From NCBI RefSeq assembly GCF_015706575.1, contig NW_024037060.1, positions 1,509,983 through 1,573,982 of the forward strand: DNA of 64,000 nucleotides. Reading direction: 5' to 3'. Source of the DNA: Patiria miniata (Eukaryota; Echinodermata; Asteroidea; Valvatida; Asterinidae). Under the pieces are notes generated by a model. It made no database searches. It had not been told where the DNA came from and worked only from the letters and a program-made list of their open reading frames with translations. This document shows positions 1 to 13,400 of this stretch, in pieces (position 1 is the first letter of the stretch; every line of letters starts with the position of its first letter). The position numbers and the translations under genes were made by a program.

Positions 1-830
1 TTAACACCCTGACATTTGTAAGTAAGTTCACTTGTACAAATGTCAAAGCTTCATTACTTGTGAGATGATAGATTCCTTCACACATTGACTTTGAAACATT
101 TCAGACTTGGCACCATTAGGGCCTGCGCCTGGTAAAGTATATTACTCAACAAAACAATATAAATGCTGTTACACTGTATCTATGTGCCTAATACATCAGA
201 TTCGAAGGTCCATGGTCGTCCCTTTCAAAGCCAATCACATATGACAACTTGCATTTTTGGTTAATTTGAATCAAGTACTTTAGGCCATTTGGTACTCACA
301 AAATCAACCGTCACTGATTGCAAAACGTCTTCAGAAAAGCAGATGAAAATCTGAAAGCCCTTATCGCATTTACTGCACTTTGTACTGGACACTTGACCTT
401 TCATCGTTTTTTGGGTGTTATCTTATATTTCAATCTTGATTTGCCAGGATTGAGGGAGATGTTGGTAACAATTAAGCTCCTTTGAAAGAAAAGGAAAGCT
501 GCTACAGAAAAGACAATTCAAATTGTTTTTTTTTCTTTGTACACATTGTTTAATTTGGGTGTAGAATTCTGAAAAATAGCTTTAAATTGAATTTCTTAAT
601 TCCTAGCTTTTTGTTTGGAAAACCTGAAAAAATATGAAAAGTCCATTAACTAATGGATTTTTTCCCCCAGGAGAACACTCAATAATTCCACCGTGACTGA
701 CATTACATTTATTACTAACTTTGAATATCAAATCAGCTCTAATGTCTAAACAATTACAGCCAACTGAACCATGTTTGGCATGGGGGTTACTAGGACCTGA
801 ATACAATACACGTAACAACAATAACAATAA

Positions 831-1050
831 CTGTATTTATATAGCGCTTTTTGCCAGAGGATACAAAGCGCTGGGGGAGAATGCAACCAAAGCCAGGTAA
901 ATGAAGTATATGAACATATGAGATCCTTTATGAAGCACCTTTTTGCTAGGTGCTGCGGCGCATAATTGCTGCCACTGCCAGAAACACCGGGGCAAACCCC
1001 TCCTCTTAACAGTTAAAAGTGCTACAGATCTAACCACAATACAGTATTGA
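831..1050 (-). repeat. SINE body and tail, 5' truncated
   Basis: Read on the minus strand this matches the body and 3' tail of the SINEs at 48155-48440, 53025-53415 and 55430-56270. Shared words include the block around GGTGCTGCGGCGCAT and the tail ending in AGCGCTATATAAA. The tRNA-like head is missing, so this is a truncated copy. Confidence 0.6.
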
Positions 1051-2546
1051 AACTTTGAAATTTTACGTTCAGCTTTTTCGACTAGGTTTTTTTTTAAGTG
1101 TCGTGACTGACATTACTAAAAGTGACGCAACCCAAAAATGTCAAACATGTTTTTAAAATTTCTCTTAAGTTAAAAGTGCTACAGATCTAAGCAAGTGAAC
1201 ATGTAGCTAATACTAAAGTATAATAGGGTTACTAACGCAGTAAGATGGGAAAAACTCTTCATGAATTAGAAGCAGCATAACCAAATAATGAGCCGAAACT
1301 TAAACAAAATAATAAACTTTCCCAATGGAATTTGAAATTTCAGGACATGAAGGAGAATATTGATAAAAACCTTGAGCAGTATTTTACAATGGCATACAAA
1401 GTACATTGCACGTCATGTCACTTTAAACTGGCAAGTTTCCTCTTACTACATCCATCAAGCCCCTTTTCACAGTCGAAGCACAGTACACCCTCTGCCAGGC
1501 TCATTCATTTAATCTATCCTTTTACCTCTAGTCATGCTTGGCTTTCAACAGCCGGAAGTGTTTCACCTTCATGTACTTGCACACCTTGCACTTCCCTGCA
1601 GCAATTGGCTTGTTGAGGTGGAAAAAAGTAGGTTATGCAGCCCCCATGTGCCGGCGATTCGTCTGTCTAGTGTCCGAACTGAATGTGCTGCATCGATTTC
1701 TTGATCAAATAAGGTGGATCTTGGAAAGGTACTTTTTAGGGCAGCACAGATTATTGTTTGTCAGAGCAAGCTCATAATCTAAAATTAGTAAGCTTTTGAG
1801 AAGGAAGGTAGGCCGTTGGAGGTTCTTTTATTGACTCCGTACACCCCCCCCCCCCTGTTTGTACATCCCACGGAGTCCATTTTATCTCACTTATTATGGG
1901 GAGTGGTCCAGGCAGTCAGTCAGTAACTTCTTAAGATCAGTAAGTCAGACAAGGCTGGCCATTCCGGACCAGCAACAAATATCAAGATTATCTGAGGCAT
2001 TTGTAACATCACAGCTGTACATCTGATTGTGTTTTTGCAATTCTGTCTCCTCATCACGTCGATGCTCAAAACATCTCTGCCTATAATTCCTCCCTTCTGC
2101 TTCTTCCATAATCCAACTTTTACCTTCCAGCAATCCCACGCTCTACCCGTATCAGGTTTCGTCATCTTTATCCCCTTTCCTCTAAACCCCCTCGAAATCC
2201 CCTTCTCTGATTCTCATCCGTCCCTGGCATGCCTGGAGGAATCCCGTCTGCCTCCCACTGTGTCTCCTTTCTTTCTCAGTAACTCCCTGTGATCAAATCC
2301 TTATTCCAAATAATCCTCATTCTTTGAAATGCTTCAGTCTTGTTCCATCTTCCCCACCTGCAGCATTTGCACTCCGCGCGGTTTGCTTCATGGCGATTAT
2401 TTTTGGAACTGATTCTAACTCTGTCCAGGAGTAAAGAATCAATTACAGATTCAGCCATCAAAGTACATGTGAGTAAATGAAGAGGGAAAATTAAAGCCTC
2501 CATAATACATCTCTTACTCTGTGAGCCGCATCTGTTTGACTTACAT

Positions 2547-2813
2547 GGACACCACACACAAGTACATGTATGTACCCCTTCACGGTTACAAAGGGAGTGT
2601 TGGAGGGATTTTCGAAAGCATTGCTGACAGCAAAGCATCTGATACATACCGGTACTTGCGCGAAGGGGCCATTGGTTTGTGCACATTACAAATAAGTCAT
2701 GCGTACTTCACGCCATACTCCCACAAACCATTTTGCACATGCAGTGTTTCCCTTTCGCTTGGGCTCTCAAAAGTGGTCTAAAGCAGTCCCTTTCTTGGAC
2801 ACGCAAGGAGTCC
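2547..2813 (+). mobile_element. MITE family 1, copy A
   Basis: A roughly 267-bp copy of a repeat found five times in the window (also at 37305, 37737, 39296 and 41119). Shared parts are a GTACCCCTTCACGGTTACAAAG-like left segment, a central CATGCGTACTTC-like segment and right-hand GGAGTCC. Copies with good ends carry short inverted GGACTC(C/T)GTGCA termini. No coding capacity is seen, so it is a non-autonomous DNA element of unknown superfamily. Confidence 0.55.
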
Positions 2814-3729
2814 ATTCATGAGTGACCTCAAGATTGTTACTTACCGGTACATGTAATCAATCCCTTAAAAACTATCACAATTCTGATACAGTTACTGAGT
2901 TGATGCTATAGTCAAGTCTTGGCGTGAAGTCGCCCAAGCCTTCTCCTCAAACTTCATCTTTCAGCGTCTTCTTCCTCAAGAAAAAAACCTCCATGCTTCT
3001 ATTTCGTCATCATCCCACATGAGCATCTTACCTCCTGACAAATTCGTTTGTGCCTTCTACCTCTCAAAAAATTAACTTTTTCTAACCCATCCTTAATCCA
3101 TACAGCCTCTCATTTCCCCAATCATGGCAACGTCCTTACATCCTTTCCTATATCTATTTTCCTTACTCCTTTCTAAAGCTATAGGCCTATTGCATTTCCA
3201 TCCCTACTTCTCCAACATTTCGAGACACACCTATTTGTCCCTTCTTATTCATTTCCTCAATCCACTCTCCCCACAACCTCTGATATTTCTCCCTTGGAGT
3301 TTCTCTTTTGCTGCTCCTACATTTCACCTTCCAGAATCTCCGCTCCCTCCCCCCCCCCCCCAACCTCCCCACGGGCTGATCAGGCTACTCACTCACAGAA
3401 TACAGTGCATCGACCTGCCTGAATGGCCTTGCGTTGCATCAAATCAATAATTTCCATCCATTCGTAAAGTCTACCCTGCCTGTTGTGAGATAAATGCCAC
3501 AGAGCCATATCTGTACGCCTCAATGTACCTGATGTGAATTCACTCCCGCAGCTCTGCTTAAAACAAAAAACACCTGTGTTTTTTTGCAAAGTTTTTAAAG
3601 CCAAGGAGTTAAAAACAAATTGTTATACTGTTTTAGATTATATGTGTAGCAATGTTTGAGATGGTAGTGACTCAAACAAAGTACATACAATGTATACATT
3701 GTACCAGTACTGGTATATACATTTTGTAA

Positions 3730-3909
3730 TTGACCTATCGCTGCTGGTGAGTTAGCCACGCCCCTTAGACAACAACACTATCGAATTTTGTACGGTACGT
3801 TAAGTTTTGTTTGTCTCAGATTTTGCACGTTCCGCATCTATTTTGTAGGCCTATATATTGGACAATATTTCACAAGCAGCGTTAACGCGATTCTAGCGCG
3901 ATAGGTTAA
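3730..3909 (+). mobile_element. 180-bp MITE, forward copy
   Basis: The ends are inverted copies of TT(A/G)ACCTATCGC. The interior includes GTTAGCCACGCCCCTTAGAC and GTTTGTCTCAGATTTTGCAC. A second copy in opposite orientation lies at 5941-6119. No coding capacity is seen. Confidence 0.6.
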
Positions 3910-4765
3910 TTGCAGCTTGGCATGTCCTCCTTGTTTTGTTACTTCCCAGTTGCCCGATATACACTTTCAGTAATTTTCAAATACATGTTAAAACCCGAAA
4001 AATGACAACCACAGGGAGCAATTTCCCTTAATTCATAGCGCAAAATGAGAGGCAGTATTAACTTGTTGCTAGGCAAAATTTGACATACATGTAGGCCTAC
4101 AGTGTATTACCCTGGAACAAAAAAAAGAGTTTTTGATGTACAGTACATGTAATGTAAAAAAAAATCTAGCAATTCGCAACATTTTTTTTAAAAGAAATTG
4201 CATAAATCAGATCAAATAACCTTAATGGTTGTGGGCCTAGTTTGCATCCTTGTCAGAGCCACTGGTCCTTGAAATTAACATTGCCAAGGACGCGTGGGCC
4301 CTATCGGGCAATATGTAATCCATCATGTCCTGGCTTTCATATCACCCATGGCACTGATTCTTAACGTGGCCAGTGATCTGTAAAAGTGTTTGCTTTTTGA
4401 AAATCCAGACAGTATTGTCAGATGATTGATCATGCACTCTGCTTCGCTGTGCTGGATTGAAGCAATCTGTACTTGGAAACATTTTTTTTTTCTTGTGCAC
4501 TTGTCGAGGATAGTGAATTCAGCATAGTTTGTATGTTTATCTGAAGCAAGTGAATGATGGGGAATTGATTCGATTGGACACTTTTTTGTGTCAAGTTAGA
4601 GAAGTGAGAAAGCACAGGTGAAATTACCTTTTATAATAAGTCTATTTGCAAATCTGAAAGAGTGAATGGGAACAATTTAGTGTAAATAAAGTTACTGTAT
4701 AATGTGCATACATACGGTAGTACGTACATGTTTGTCTTGTATAATTTGCAGTTTCCCCTGTAAAT

Positions 4766-5267
4766 TAGTCTAGGGGTCAGACGTTGCTATGGTTTGAGAC
4801 GCGATAACCCGCCGCTGCGAGAGGGCATTATAATTATCATGACCAACCAATATCACCCACGAACCTGTCAGTAACAACGTCTGGGAAAATTTGTAAAATC
4901 TCCCCCCGAAAAAATGGGGGAACTAGTGCGCATGCATGCGCTACGGTACTTCTGCAGGCAATTACGGTCCATTTTTAGTCCCACGCACACTACACAACCA
5001 CAAAAGAGTTGACCAGTGAAGTTGCACACAAGTCTTGCTGCATCTTTTATACTACTGGAAGAAATTTAAGAGTTTGGTTCGGAACTACCGGTACAATGAA
5101 ATGTTTTAAATGCGCGCTGCTTATATTAGGGCAAATACTGGTGAGTGCGCATTACACAACCGATACAAATTTCCCTAGACGTTGTTCCTGACGGGTTCGT
5201 GATAATGCCCTCTCGCGACGGTGGGTTATTGCGTATCAAACCATAACAACGTCTAACCCCTAGACTA
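4766..5267. mobile_element. 502-bp MITE with 105-bp inverted repeats and 9-bp flanking repeat
   Basis: The left end starts TAGTCTAGGGGTCAGACGTT and the right end, reversed, starts TAGTCTAGGGGTTAGACGTT. The inverted arms run about 105 bp with scattered mismatches. The immediate flanks are CCTGTAAAT (4757-4765) and CCCGTAAAT (5268-5276), matching at 8 of 9 bases. A 9-bp duplication is typical of Mutator-like elements. That assignment is inference because no transposase is present. Confidence 0.65.
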
Positions 5268-5805
5268 CCCGTAAATATGATACCGGTATGTGAAACATTG
5301 TGGTGGCTGTATTGTGTTGAAGAGTCAGATTGAATTTCTAGTGGCAGAATATTTCAACACCGTCCACTGCCAGAGAGTGCAATAACACTGACACTGCACA
5401 TTTCAGACTGACTTCAACTTCCAGTTAGGTGTATAATTTGTTCAAGCTAAAATGGATATGTTCAGTCACATTTGGAAGCTCTAAATGAAGTGTGAATCTT
5501 TTTGTTTGCGTCTGATTTTGCCCTGTGCACTGCTGCACAAAAACGTGGTGCCAATAAGTGCAGTGTACCGGTAGAATGAAACCTATACATGTAGTCAGTA
5601 TTTGTGATGGTTCATTTAAAAATTAGTAATAAAAAGCCGTATCCTCTCCGAATGATCCCCGTTTGCTATTTCCCCCAGGTTTGCAGCATTGCTAATAATT
5701 GTCAGCATTGTGACTTTGAGGCGTGGTCTGTGGCTACCGGTACATGCCGTATGGCTTCTGACTAGCACCTCTTGATAAGACAGATACAAGTGGGGAACTC
5801 TTTTA

Positions 5806-5875
5806 GGGCTGGGTAGCTCAGTTGGTAGAGCACCAGAACGGTAATCCGGAGACCGCAGCTTCAAACCCGGCTCCA
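5806..5875 (+). repeat. tRNA-like SINE head
   Basis: An A-box-like TAGCTCAGTTGG and a B-box-like GCTTCAAACCC lie at tRNA spacing. The first and last seven bases do not form a proper acceptor stem, so this is a tRNA-derived SINE remnant and not a working tRNA gene. A related copy lies on the minus strand at 11251-11324. Confidence 0.6.
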
Positions 5876-5940
5876 GTTAATTTCTTTGTTCACCTTACAA
5901 ATTATTATAATACACCTAGTCAGTTCCCCTTTGTGGCTTA

Positions 5941-6119
5941 TTAACCTATCGCGATAGAATCGCGTCAACGCAGCTTCTGAAATATTGTCCAATTACATTA
6001 TATACAAATGGACGCAGAACGTGCAAAATCTGAGACAAACAAAAGTTAAGGTATAAGATTCTGTAGGGTTGTCTAAGGGGCGTGGCCAACTCGCAAACGG
6101 CGATACAATGTGGGTCAAT
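5941..6119 (-). mobile_element. 180-bp MITE, reverse copy
   Basis: This is the inverted partner of 3730-3909. It begins TTAACCTATCGCGATAGAAT and ends TGGGTCAATT, with the inner GGGGCGTGGCCAAC shared on the opposite strand. The two copies bracket the 502-bp element at 4766-5267, so the whole 2.4 kb can fold back on itself. Confidence 0.6.
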
Positions 6120-7239
6120 TAAAAAAAAGAGTGAAACTTCTTAGAGAACAGGTTCAAGTACATTTGTAAACTATGTACAACTTACAAGAAAGTACATTTT
6201 GTACATGTACTCAGAACACATTATTGACACTGACAGGCTACATGTAGCATCAGCCCCATCCAGGGTCTACAAATGCTCTTGTTTGCTGTCCTTTTTCTTA
6301 CTTTTGTATTCCACCTAATTCAGATTCTAATTTCTACACTGTATGCAAGGTGAGGGTGAGCACACATGTATGATATGCTGGCTGAAATCTTCCAGGCTGC
6401 GTGTGTGATCTTTTTTTTTCCCCCTGCGCTGAATGCCTCACAGACATTTTGATAAAATCTGACAGCAAATAACAAGTCGTGTCTTCACTTTCTTCCTCAG
6501 CACGTGTGACACGTTTGCCGTTATTACACGCGGGGCCAGAAGTCCATGCAGGTGTCACTCAACTTGCGCTCCGGGTTAATCTTAATTCATTTTAACCGAC
6601 CCTGACAAAATATATCATTTCCATATGGCCAACCATACCGGTACTTCAACCAAATATATTATTATTTTGACTATATCTTTCCAAGTGATACAGTTTAAAT
6701 TAACTCATGTATCAAATGTAACTACTGGTAGATCATTACAAGGATGGATTTATCGATCAACTGATTAATCTTTTGGGCCTAGTGAATACCGGTAACAGGA
6801 TATTTTTAATTACACATTGTTCTAATCAGTTTACTGTGTTAAGTTATACCAGTATTGTTGCACATTGCACTACACGTACATGTACGTCGTGCCTGTGAAT
6901 TTAGGTTTCACAGAAGGTATGGCAACCACATATTTTTCATAGAGATGGGAGGTTACACGTGTGAAGAGCCAAGATAGTTTTCACTTTTTTTGCAAAGAAA
7001 AGTTAATTGTATGTTATGAGTTTCTTTTTTTGCAACATGCAAAATAATTGCACGTGGCTGACTGCTGGAAAACAGTCACATAAAAAACTACATTTACAAT
7101 GTATGTTAAGCAAATTACCAAATGGAAAAGAAAACTAGAAATCACTTTACGTGTAGATCAACTTTCAGTTTTCATTTTGATGATTGCAAGTGTCAATGTC
7201 TTTCAATGATTTCTGCTCTCTCTCTGTGTCTTTCCCCAG

Positions 7240-7495
7240 ACCATAACCTTCTCCAAAGTCTTTGATCTACCCTCCACCCTGCACAACGGGCACAGCAACA
7301 ACCCCGTGTGCTGCACGGGTGACGTCAAGCTCTCCAACGGCATCATCGAGCACGTGGCCTCCACGGGTGACACGCTGAACATCTACGATGCTCAGAACGA
7401 CCCTCGGTTTGACAAGGAGCTGGACAAGGCCACAGGATTCCACACACGGTCCATACTTTGCATGCCCGTCAGAGACAACAAGTACCAAATCATTG
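7240..7495 (+). CDS. PDE11A: PDE11-like exon: first GAF-B exon in window
   Basis: The acceptor is TTTCCCCAG and the donor GTAGGT, ending in phase 1. It encodes 85 residues plus a split glycine, with GAF-B features such as [17 protein letters not shown] and [16 protein letters not shown]. The exon is more GC-rich than the surrounding intron. Confidence 0.93.
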
Positions 7496-10400
7496 GTAGG
7501 TTAACCTATAAGTCCCCGTTCCTCCCTTAACTGCCTAGCCTGTATGTAACTCACTGAAAGCCCTGCCAGTTACTCCCCTTACCGCCCAAAACCACCCTGT
7601 TATTCCCTGTATCATCGTGAACTACCCTGCCTGTTACTTCCTGTACTGCCCCAAACCACCCTGCCTGTTAGTCCCTGTACTGCCCCAAACCACTCTGCCT
7701 GTTAGTACCTGTACGCCTCAAACCACCTTGCCTGTTACTCCCTTTACCACCAAAAACCACCCTGCCTGTTACTTCCTGTACTGCCCCAAACCACCCTGCC
7801 TGCTACTCCCTGTACTGCTCCAAACCACCTTGCCTGTTACTCCCTTTACCACCCAAAACCACCTTGCCTGTTATTCCCTGTACCATCACAAAATGCACTG
7901 CATGTTACTTCCTTTAAGTACTGCCCCAAAACCACCCCGCCCCAAACCACCCTGCCTCAAACAACCCTGCCCCAAACCACCCTGCCCAAAACCACCCCGC
8001 CCCAAACCACCCCGCCCCAAACCACCCTGCCCCAAACCACCCCGCCCCACACCACCCTGCCCCACACCACCCTGCCCCAAACCGTAATAGAACAGATGCA
8101 AATATGGGTTAGAAAGGCATCTTGGAAAATCTCTGTTATGAATCTGTAATGATTTGAAATCTTTTATTCCATGTCCTGCCCACCTACCGGTACCCTCCCC
8201 CCCCCAAAAAAATCCATTCATTCAATGATCTCTTCCTGCCTTTGAAATGTGGAAGAAAACTTGGTTAAAAAAAGTGGTTAGAAAATTCAGTGGGAACTGC
8301 TCCATGCATTTCTTTTGATGAGATTGTTAATCTCAAAATCAGGGATGAAATTAGTCCTGATTTTTCTTGACTTCAGGAATTTGTTGTTAATACATTGTAT
8401 TTCTCCTGAGGCTGTACAGTGAAGGTGTTTAAACAAAAGAAATTGGTATTTTACAAAACGTTTTAAGGGGTGCTTTTAGGGGATGGGATACCCGAGAGAG
8501 AAAGTGGCCGAAGGCACATGCACAAGAGAGCGAATCTATAAATAGTTTACCCACAATGCACTTCTCAGTATACAATAATTATTTTGTGGATTTTTCAAAT
8601 TTCTCCCAATCTCACCCCAGAAAAATACATTTATACTAGTCATGTAACAATTCAGACTTTCACATTTTAGAATAGTGAACAAAGCGAAAGGGTTTGTGCC
8701 AAGTACACAACATGCATGAATGAGCAGGCATGTACATGTATGTTCCAACATCCATCTTATCAATCAATCATCTTGTGGTATTGCATGAGGAAAATCAAAT
8801 TTAGCTTTACTGTACTTATGTTGCTTTTTAAATTTAGTCCCATACACCTGTACGTGTAGTCAAAATCTGATTACAACAGTACAGTGTACGTGTCACTGGC
8901 CTGGAAATAATAATGAACCCGTCACTTTATGGTATACACAAGTATGGAAAAAAATAAAGATGTGGTAAATTTTATTAGTGGTTGAACATTGAGCACATTA
9001 TGAACTTTCAGAAATCTGTATTACATTATGTTAAGTCTGACAGAACATGTATCGGTACATTGTAACTATATACTGGAACATTATAAAATGTAAAATTAAG
9101 AAATGATCGAGCAGGCTTCATATGCAGAACTTGTTATCATGCTCATGGTCTGTCATTGCATCAGATCAGATTGATTACGCACATCAGATCAGCTATCGGG
9201 ACTTGCGTAAATTCAATCCACTTCAAGTCCTTGATGTGCGTGGGGCAATGACACGCTATGCACCGGCCAGTACGGGTTCACGAACTGAATGGCATTTTGT
9301 GCGCCTTTAAAGATCGGTTCGGCCTGCGCCCAGACTACAAGCACACATGGCCAAGGAGCCGCGGCTCTATCAGGTTGCTCTCGGGCCATTGATTGAAACA
9401 GAGACGGTCGGTTGGCGACCGATGGATATGACTACCATCCAGTTAACACGAGATGCATTTCTGGCATGAATAATGAATTCTGTCGCATCGAGTTCTCTCG
9501 GATGCGGTCTCACCATTTTTTTTTCCCACTTCGTACCATAGTCCAGATTGCAGTCTTTGTGCCGTGCAAGAACACATGGCTTTCAGATCGAGAGTACAGG
9601 TCTAGCTCTCTCTTTGTGTAAGAATCAGTTAACCTGACACTTGAGACCGCTCGGAAATCGGGTGCGAGACTGAGACTAAATGACTACCTCGGGGGGTTTA
9701 AGGGATGGGATACCGGAGAGACAAAGTTTGTCATCCGTCCCATTCAAGTAATTTGTTCATGATCTTCATGGAAATGGGTTATTCTATAAGTTTAGGGTCT
9801 ACAGTGCGACCTTTTTCCTGTTCCTGTAATTTGCTATTCAAGTATCAAAAGTGTTTGAAGATTGACGTCAAACTTTTTTTGGCTAGATAGTTTGTTATTC
9901 ATAATTGCTCTTGGAAGAGGACTGCATTAACTAAAGCTTGCATCAGAATTTTAAAATCATAACTAGGACAGGAAAAAAGTACACCCCAAATTTATGGAAT
10001 GACCCAAATGTTAAAGCAATACTGTGTGTGAGATCTCAGTGTTCTCTTTGTACGTATTTTAATAGGTATAGATGTACATGTTATATACGTAGGGCCTTTG
10101 ATACCGTATGTTGAAGTTTTACATACATGTAGGCCTACATGTAAAGCATGACAGAAAAAATGCAAAAGGTACAAACTTGTAATTTTAAGCCCTTTACAAA
10201 TGAAGCAAACTGGTCAATGACAGAAATTTCTGTCAAATGTTTAATCATTCAGTAATAACACTTTACCTGGTACATACACCATATCGCCACCCATGGGCAT
10301 ACATGTACTTTGTTCTTGGAGCTGTACAGATTGCATCAAAAGTCATAATAATTTTTTTAAATGAATGTGGAAAAGACCTGTTTGTCTGAGAAAAGTGCAC

Positions 10401-13400
10401 CTGTGAACAGTGGCAGCTGTGTTCAAGTGCTCTTCAACTGTATACCCATAGGACTTACGTACATGTACTGTAGATACTGCTCAGAAATGTGTTCACTATG
10501 AATTTGCAATCGATTTAATGGCAAAAATTCTTAGGATGAAGTCAATGTCAAGTACACAGATGCACTACACGTACGTGTACCGGTACATGTAGTGTATGTA
10601 CAAAGTTCATTGTCATAGAAATCAATTCATTTCAATTTTTGCGCAAATGTTGGACTGAATTGACTGAGGAGAAATCCCTGTGTTAACAGAGGCAAATTCC
10701 TGTGAGCATACTACAGACATTGTTCTTCCAGGTGGACATCACGTGACGTGTTGTTTGTCCTTTCCAAGAGCTGAACTCATCACAGATACATAAATTAAGG
10801 TATTAAAACAACGTCCGGCGATTGTGATCAGTGTTTACATTTTGTGCCTCCACAGGTGTGGCTCAGATTCTGAATCGAACAGATGGCTTCCCTTTTGACG
10901 AAAATGATGAACAGCTGTTTGAGGTAAGATCAAAAACTGTGCCGGTATGTACATGTACAAGTAAGTAGTGGGGATAGACTTTTACTATTATATGTACGCG
11001 TACATGTACATATGGGCTCAGCGGCGTGCCGAGTTTAACAAAACGTCAATATACACAATTGTTGCTGAGAGTACAGGCATCGATTTCGAGGATTGGAGTG
11101 AAGCCAAATCAGTAATGAGGCTGAAGGGTTGGGGGACTGTTTGTCATCACCATCCAGCCTCGATATATTTGCATTTTCTGTGACTGCTAAATATGGGCAG
11201 GTGGACATGTGCACTTGATTCTCTTGCTTTGTCTGCATTAGCTTAAATATTCCAGTCAACCTGTTTGTACCTGCGACCTCTGGAACACCGTACCGGTGCT
11301 CCAGCAACTGAGCTATCCAGCCCTATGATGGTCGTTGCCCAGTTTTGTCACGGTCTTTGTTCAAGGGGCACTGGTCAGAAGCCATGAACCCGTATGCCAT
11401 GTAGTATATGCCTAAAGTCACGATGCTAGCAACATTAGCAATGCTGCAAACCCTGAAAATAGCAAACGGGGAGGATAAACAGCCAATTTGTGGTTTATTT
11501 GAAAGTTTAGTATCTCTCAAAATCCCTTTAAACCTGCACCATGTTACATGTCCTTATTATTTTTGGGGGGGGGATTTTTTTCTGTACAAAAATGCTCATA
11601 TTCCAGGTGCTTCTGGGATTTCTTGTAAAGATTCCTGCAAAAGTATCCTAGATGCACCTTGTGTATGTAGAATAGGACCTGTCAGATGGACATTTCTCAA
11701 CTACGGTAGAACTGTCTGACACTAGTGGTCTATACGCCAAGATTGTATTTTTATAAGATGGAATTTGCATCGGGTATAATGTAAATCTTACATACGTGTA
11801 TATTGGGTTTTTCCCTTCGCCAAGAAAAAATTAAGACTTTAATACAGTGGCAGATGGCTCCAATGCTCGAATCAGCTGGCTCAACATCTCACCTTTTTTC
11901 TGTCAAGGAGGCTCCGGAAAGCCCGGTATTATTATTTTTTTCCCCTTCAAATGTCAGAAGACGTCAGCGTTTTGCCTCCTTTGTGTCTTCCCAAGTGGAG
12001 GCAGCAAATACGAGAAGGGAACTTGAATGTGGTTTGTATTGACTTATTCCGGTCAGTTGGATGATGGAATTTATTGTGTGCCGCGGAGGGAGAATTCCGA
12101 TGGATGGAACATTAATGTCAATGGTTGGATGAGGCAGCACCGGCTGTGGCACCTTGGGTGTATTGTAGTTTGTAGTGAGGTGAGATTTGTGATGCCTTGA
12201 AATGACAATCTGTCTTGAATTAAATGACTTGATTCACCCAAAGATGCATCCTCCATAATATACATGTACATATGTACATATACCGGTACATGTACGGAAG
12301 TTTACAGAAACAAAACTGCATTTGAAATAAAACTGCATTTCGAAGCCTGGGTTTACCGGTAAATACTCTCCTTGTTATTCATTTCAAATCAAAATTGTGT
12401 ACAATACCGGTACATGTACCAACAAATCTGACCAACTCCTAATATTTTTTCCATATTGCATAACAGTCTGTACAACACTATCACTGTATTGTTCACCATT
12501 CTACCCACTGTTTTTGCTCATTTAATATGTTAACAATTGCTTTCTTTTTCTTCTCTATAAGTGCATACCTGAAAAATCCCATCATTAAGCCTGTTTGTTG
12601 GTGACTCACAAATGGAAATTTGCCTCAGAGTCTTGAATAAAGGGAAAATGCCGATCATGTTCACATTCACTGTGTGGAACTACAGATGTATGCAGTGCAT
12701 CAAGCCAGTAACAGTTACAGGCATTAGGCTTGAGGCCGACACCCAGAGTCAACTGTCATCTCAAAACGACCCGACCGAACCCACGACGTTGCCAGTTTGT
12801 ATTTGTCCTCTGGAGTACCACAACACCGGTTGCCGTGGTTACTAAAGGTTTCCTCTATTTGCTCTCGCCTCGCTCACCCAACTAGTGGTGTAAATCGAAA
12901 GCGATGGCTTTTAGGTTTTTTCCACATGTCAGTTGATAATGTATACTAAAAGAGTGTATCACTGTATCTGACGCTTTCCATTAGGCATTGTACACATTTT
13001 TTTTTTTAGGTGTTCATGTACATTTACTTTGGGCAATGTGAACAAATTCCACACGTTAACACTAGGCAAATCTTTTCAAAACGTGGTTCTAGGCTAAGAA
13101 AAAAATTGTGTCCATTACATTGAAAAAAAAATATACATTGAAGGGTGGGCAAAATCTGTTTACTTTGCTGTAGATTTTTATTTGGGTGAGCCAGAAAAAA
13201 ATAGGGTGGGATGAGGGTGGGTTAAGGTTAATAATAATTTAAAAAAAAGGGGGCATGCATGATTGGTCTCTTATCGCAAAATGATATCTGACAACTGAAG
13301 TTCTAAATGAACAAAATTCATTTGTACATAAAGTATGTACATCTGTTGCCACAAAGTGAGAGTTTTAAGTTACATTAACGTTTTCTGAGAGCAGCCTCAA

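Larger units (their letters stand above)
1..7239. other. Upstream intron or 5' flank of the PDE11-like gene, no exon recognised
   Basis: No segment here reads as the missing N-terminus, GAF-A or start of GAF-B of PDE11 in any frame, so those exons probably lie before the window. The region holds a reverse-strand SINE tail, a copy of a five-member MITE family, an inverted pair of 180-bp MITEs enclosing a 502-bp element, and a tRNA-like SINE head. C-rich runs occur at about 1845-1855 and 3350-3361. The many short reading frames lack homology that I can recognise. Confidence 0.6.
7496..10855 (+). other. Intron with C-rich tandem repeats
   Basis: Holds the C-rich repeat at 7560-8085. A shared word, GGGATGGGATACC, occurs near 8478 and again near 9704. 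A 155-bp segment at 9765-9920 recurs at 39030-39185. The rest is AT-rich with scattered TACATGTA and TACCGGTA words, and I see no exon. Confidence 0.7.

Noticed and set aside
691-1190. Short direct repeats (GTGACTGACATTAC and GTTAAAAGTGCTACAGATC) around a SINE tail
   Set aside because: The offsets of the two repeated words differ, so they do not define a target duplication or a simple tandem duplication.
1332-1616. 94-codon plus frame upstream of the first PDE11-like exon, considered as an earlier exon
   Set aside because: It does not match GAF-A, GAF-B or the N-terminus of PDE11 in any frame.
5806-5875. Functional tRNA gene
   Set aside because: A and B boxes are present but the acceptor stem does not pair. 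The same applies to the tRNA-like heads at 11251, 15188, 32691, 41451, 53415 and 55430.
7617-8221. 156-codon plus and 111-codon minus frames rich in proline or glycine
   Set aside because: By-products of the C-rich tandem repeat inside a PDE11-like intron.
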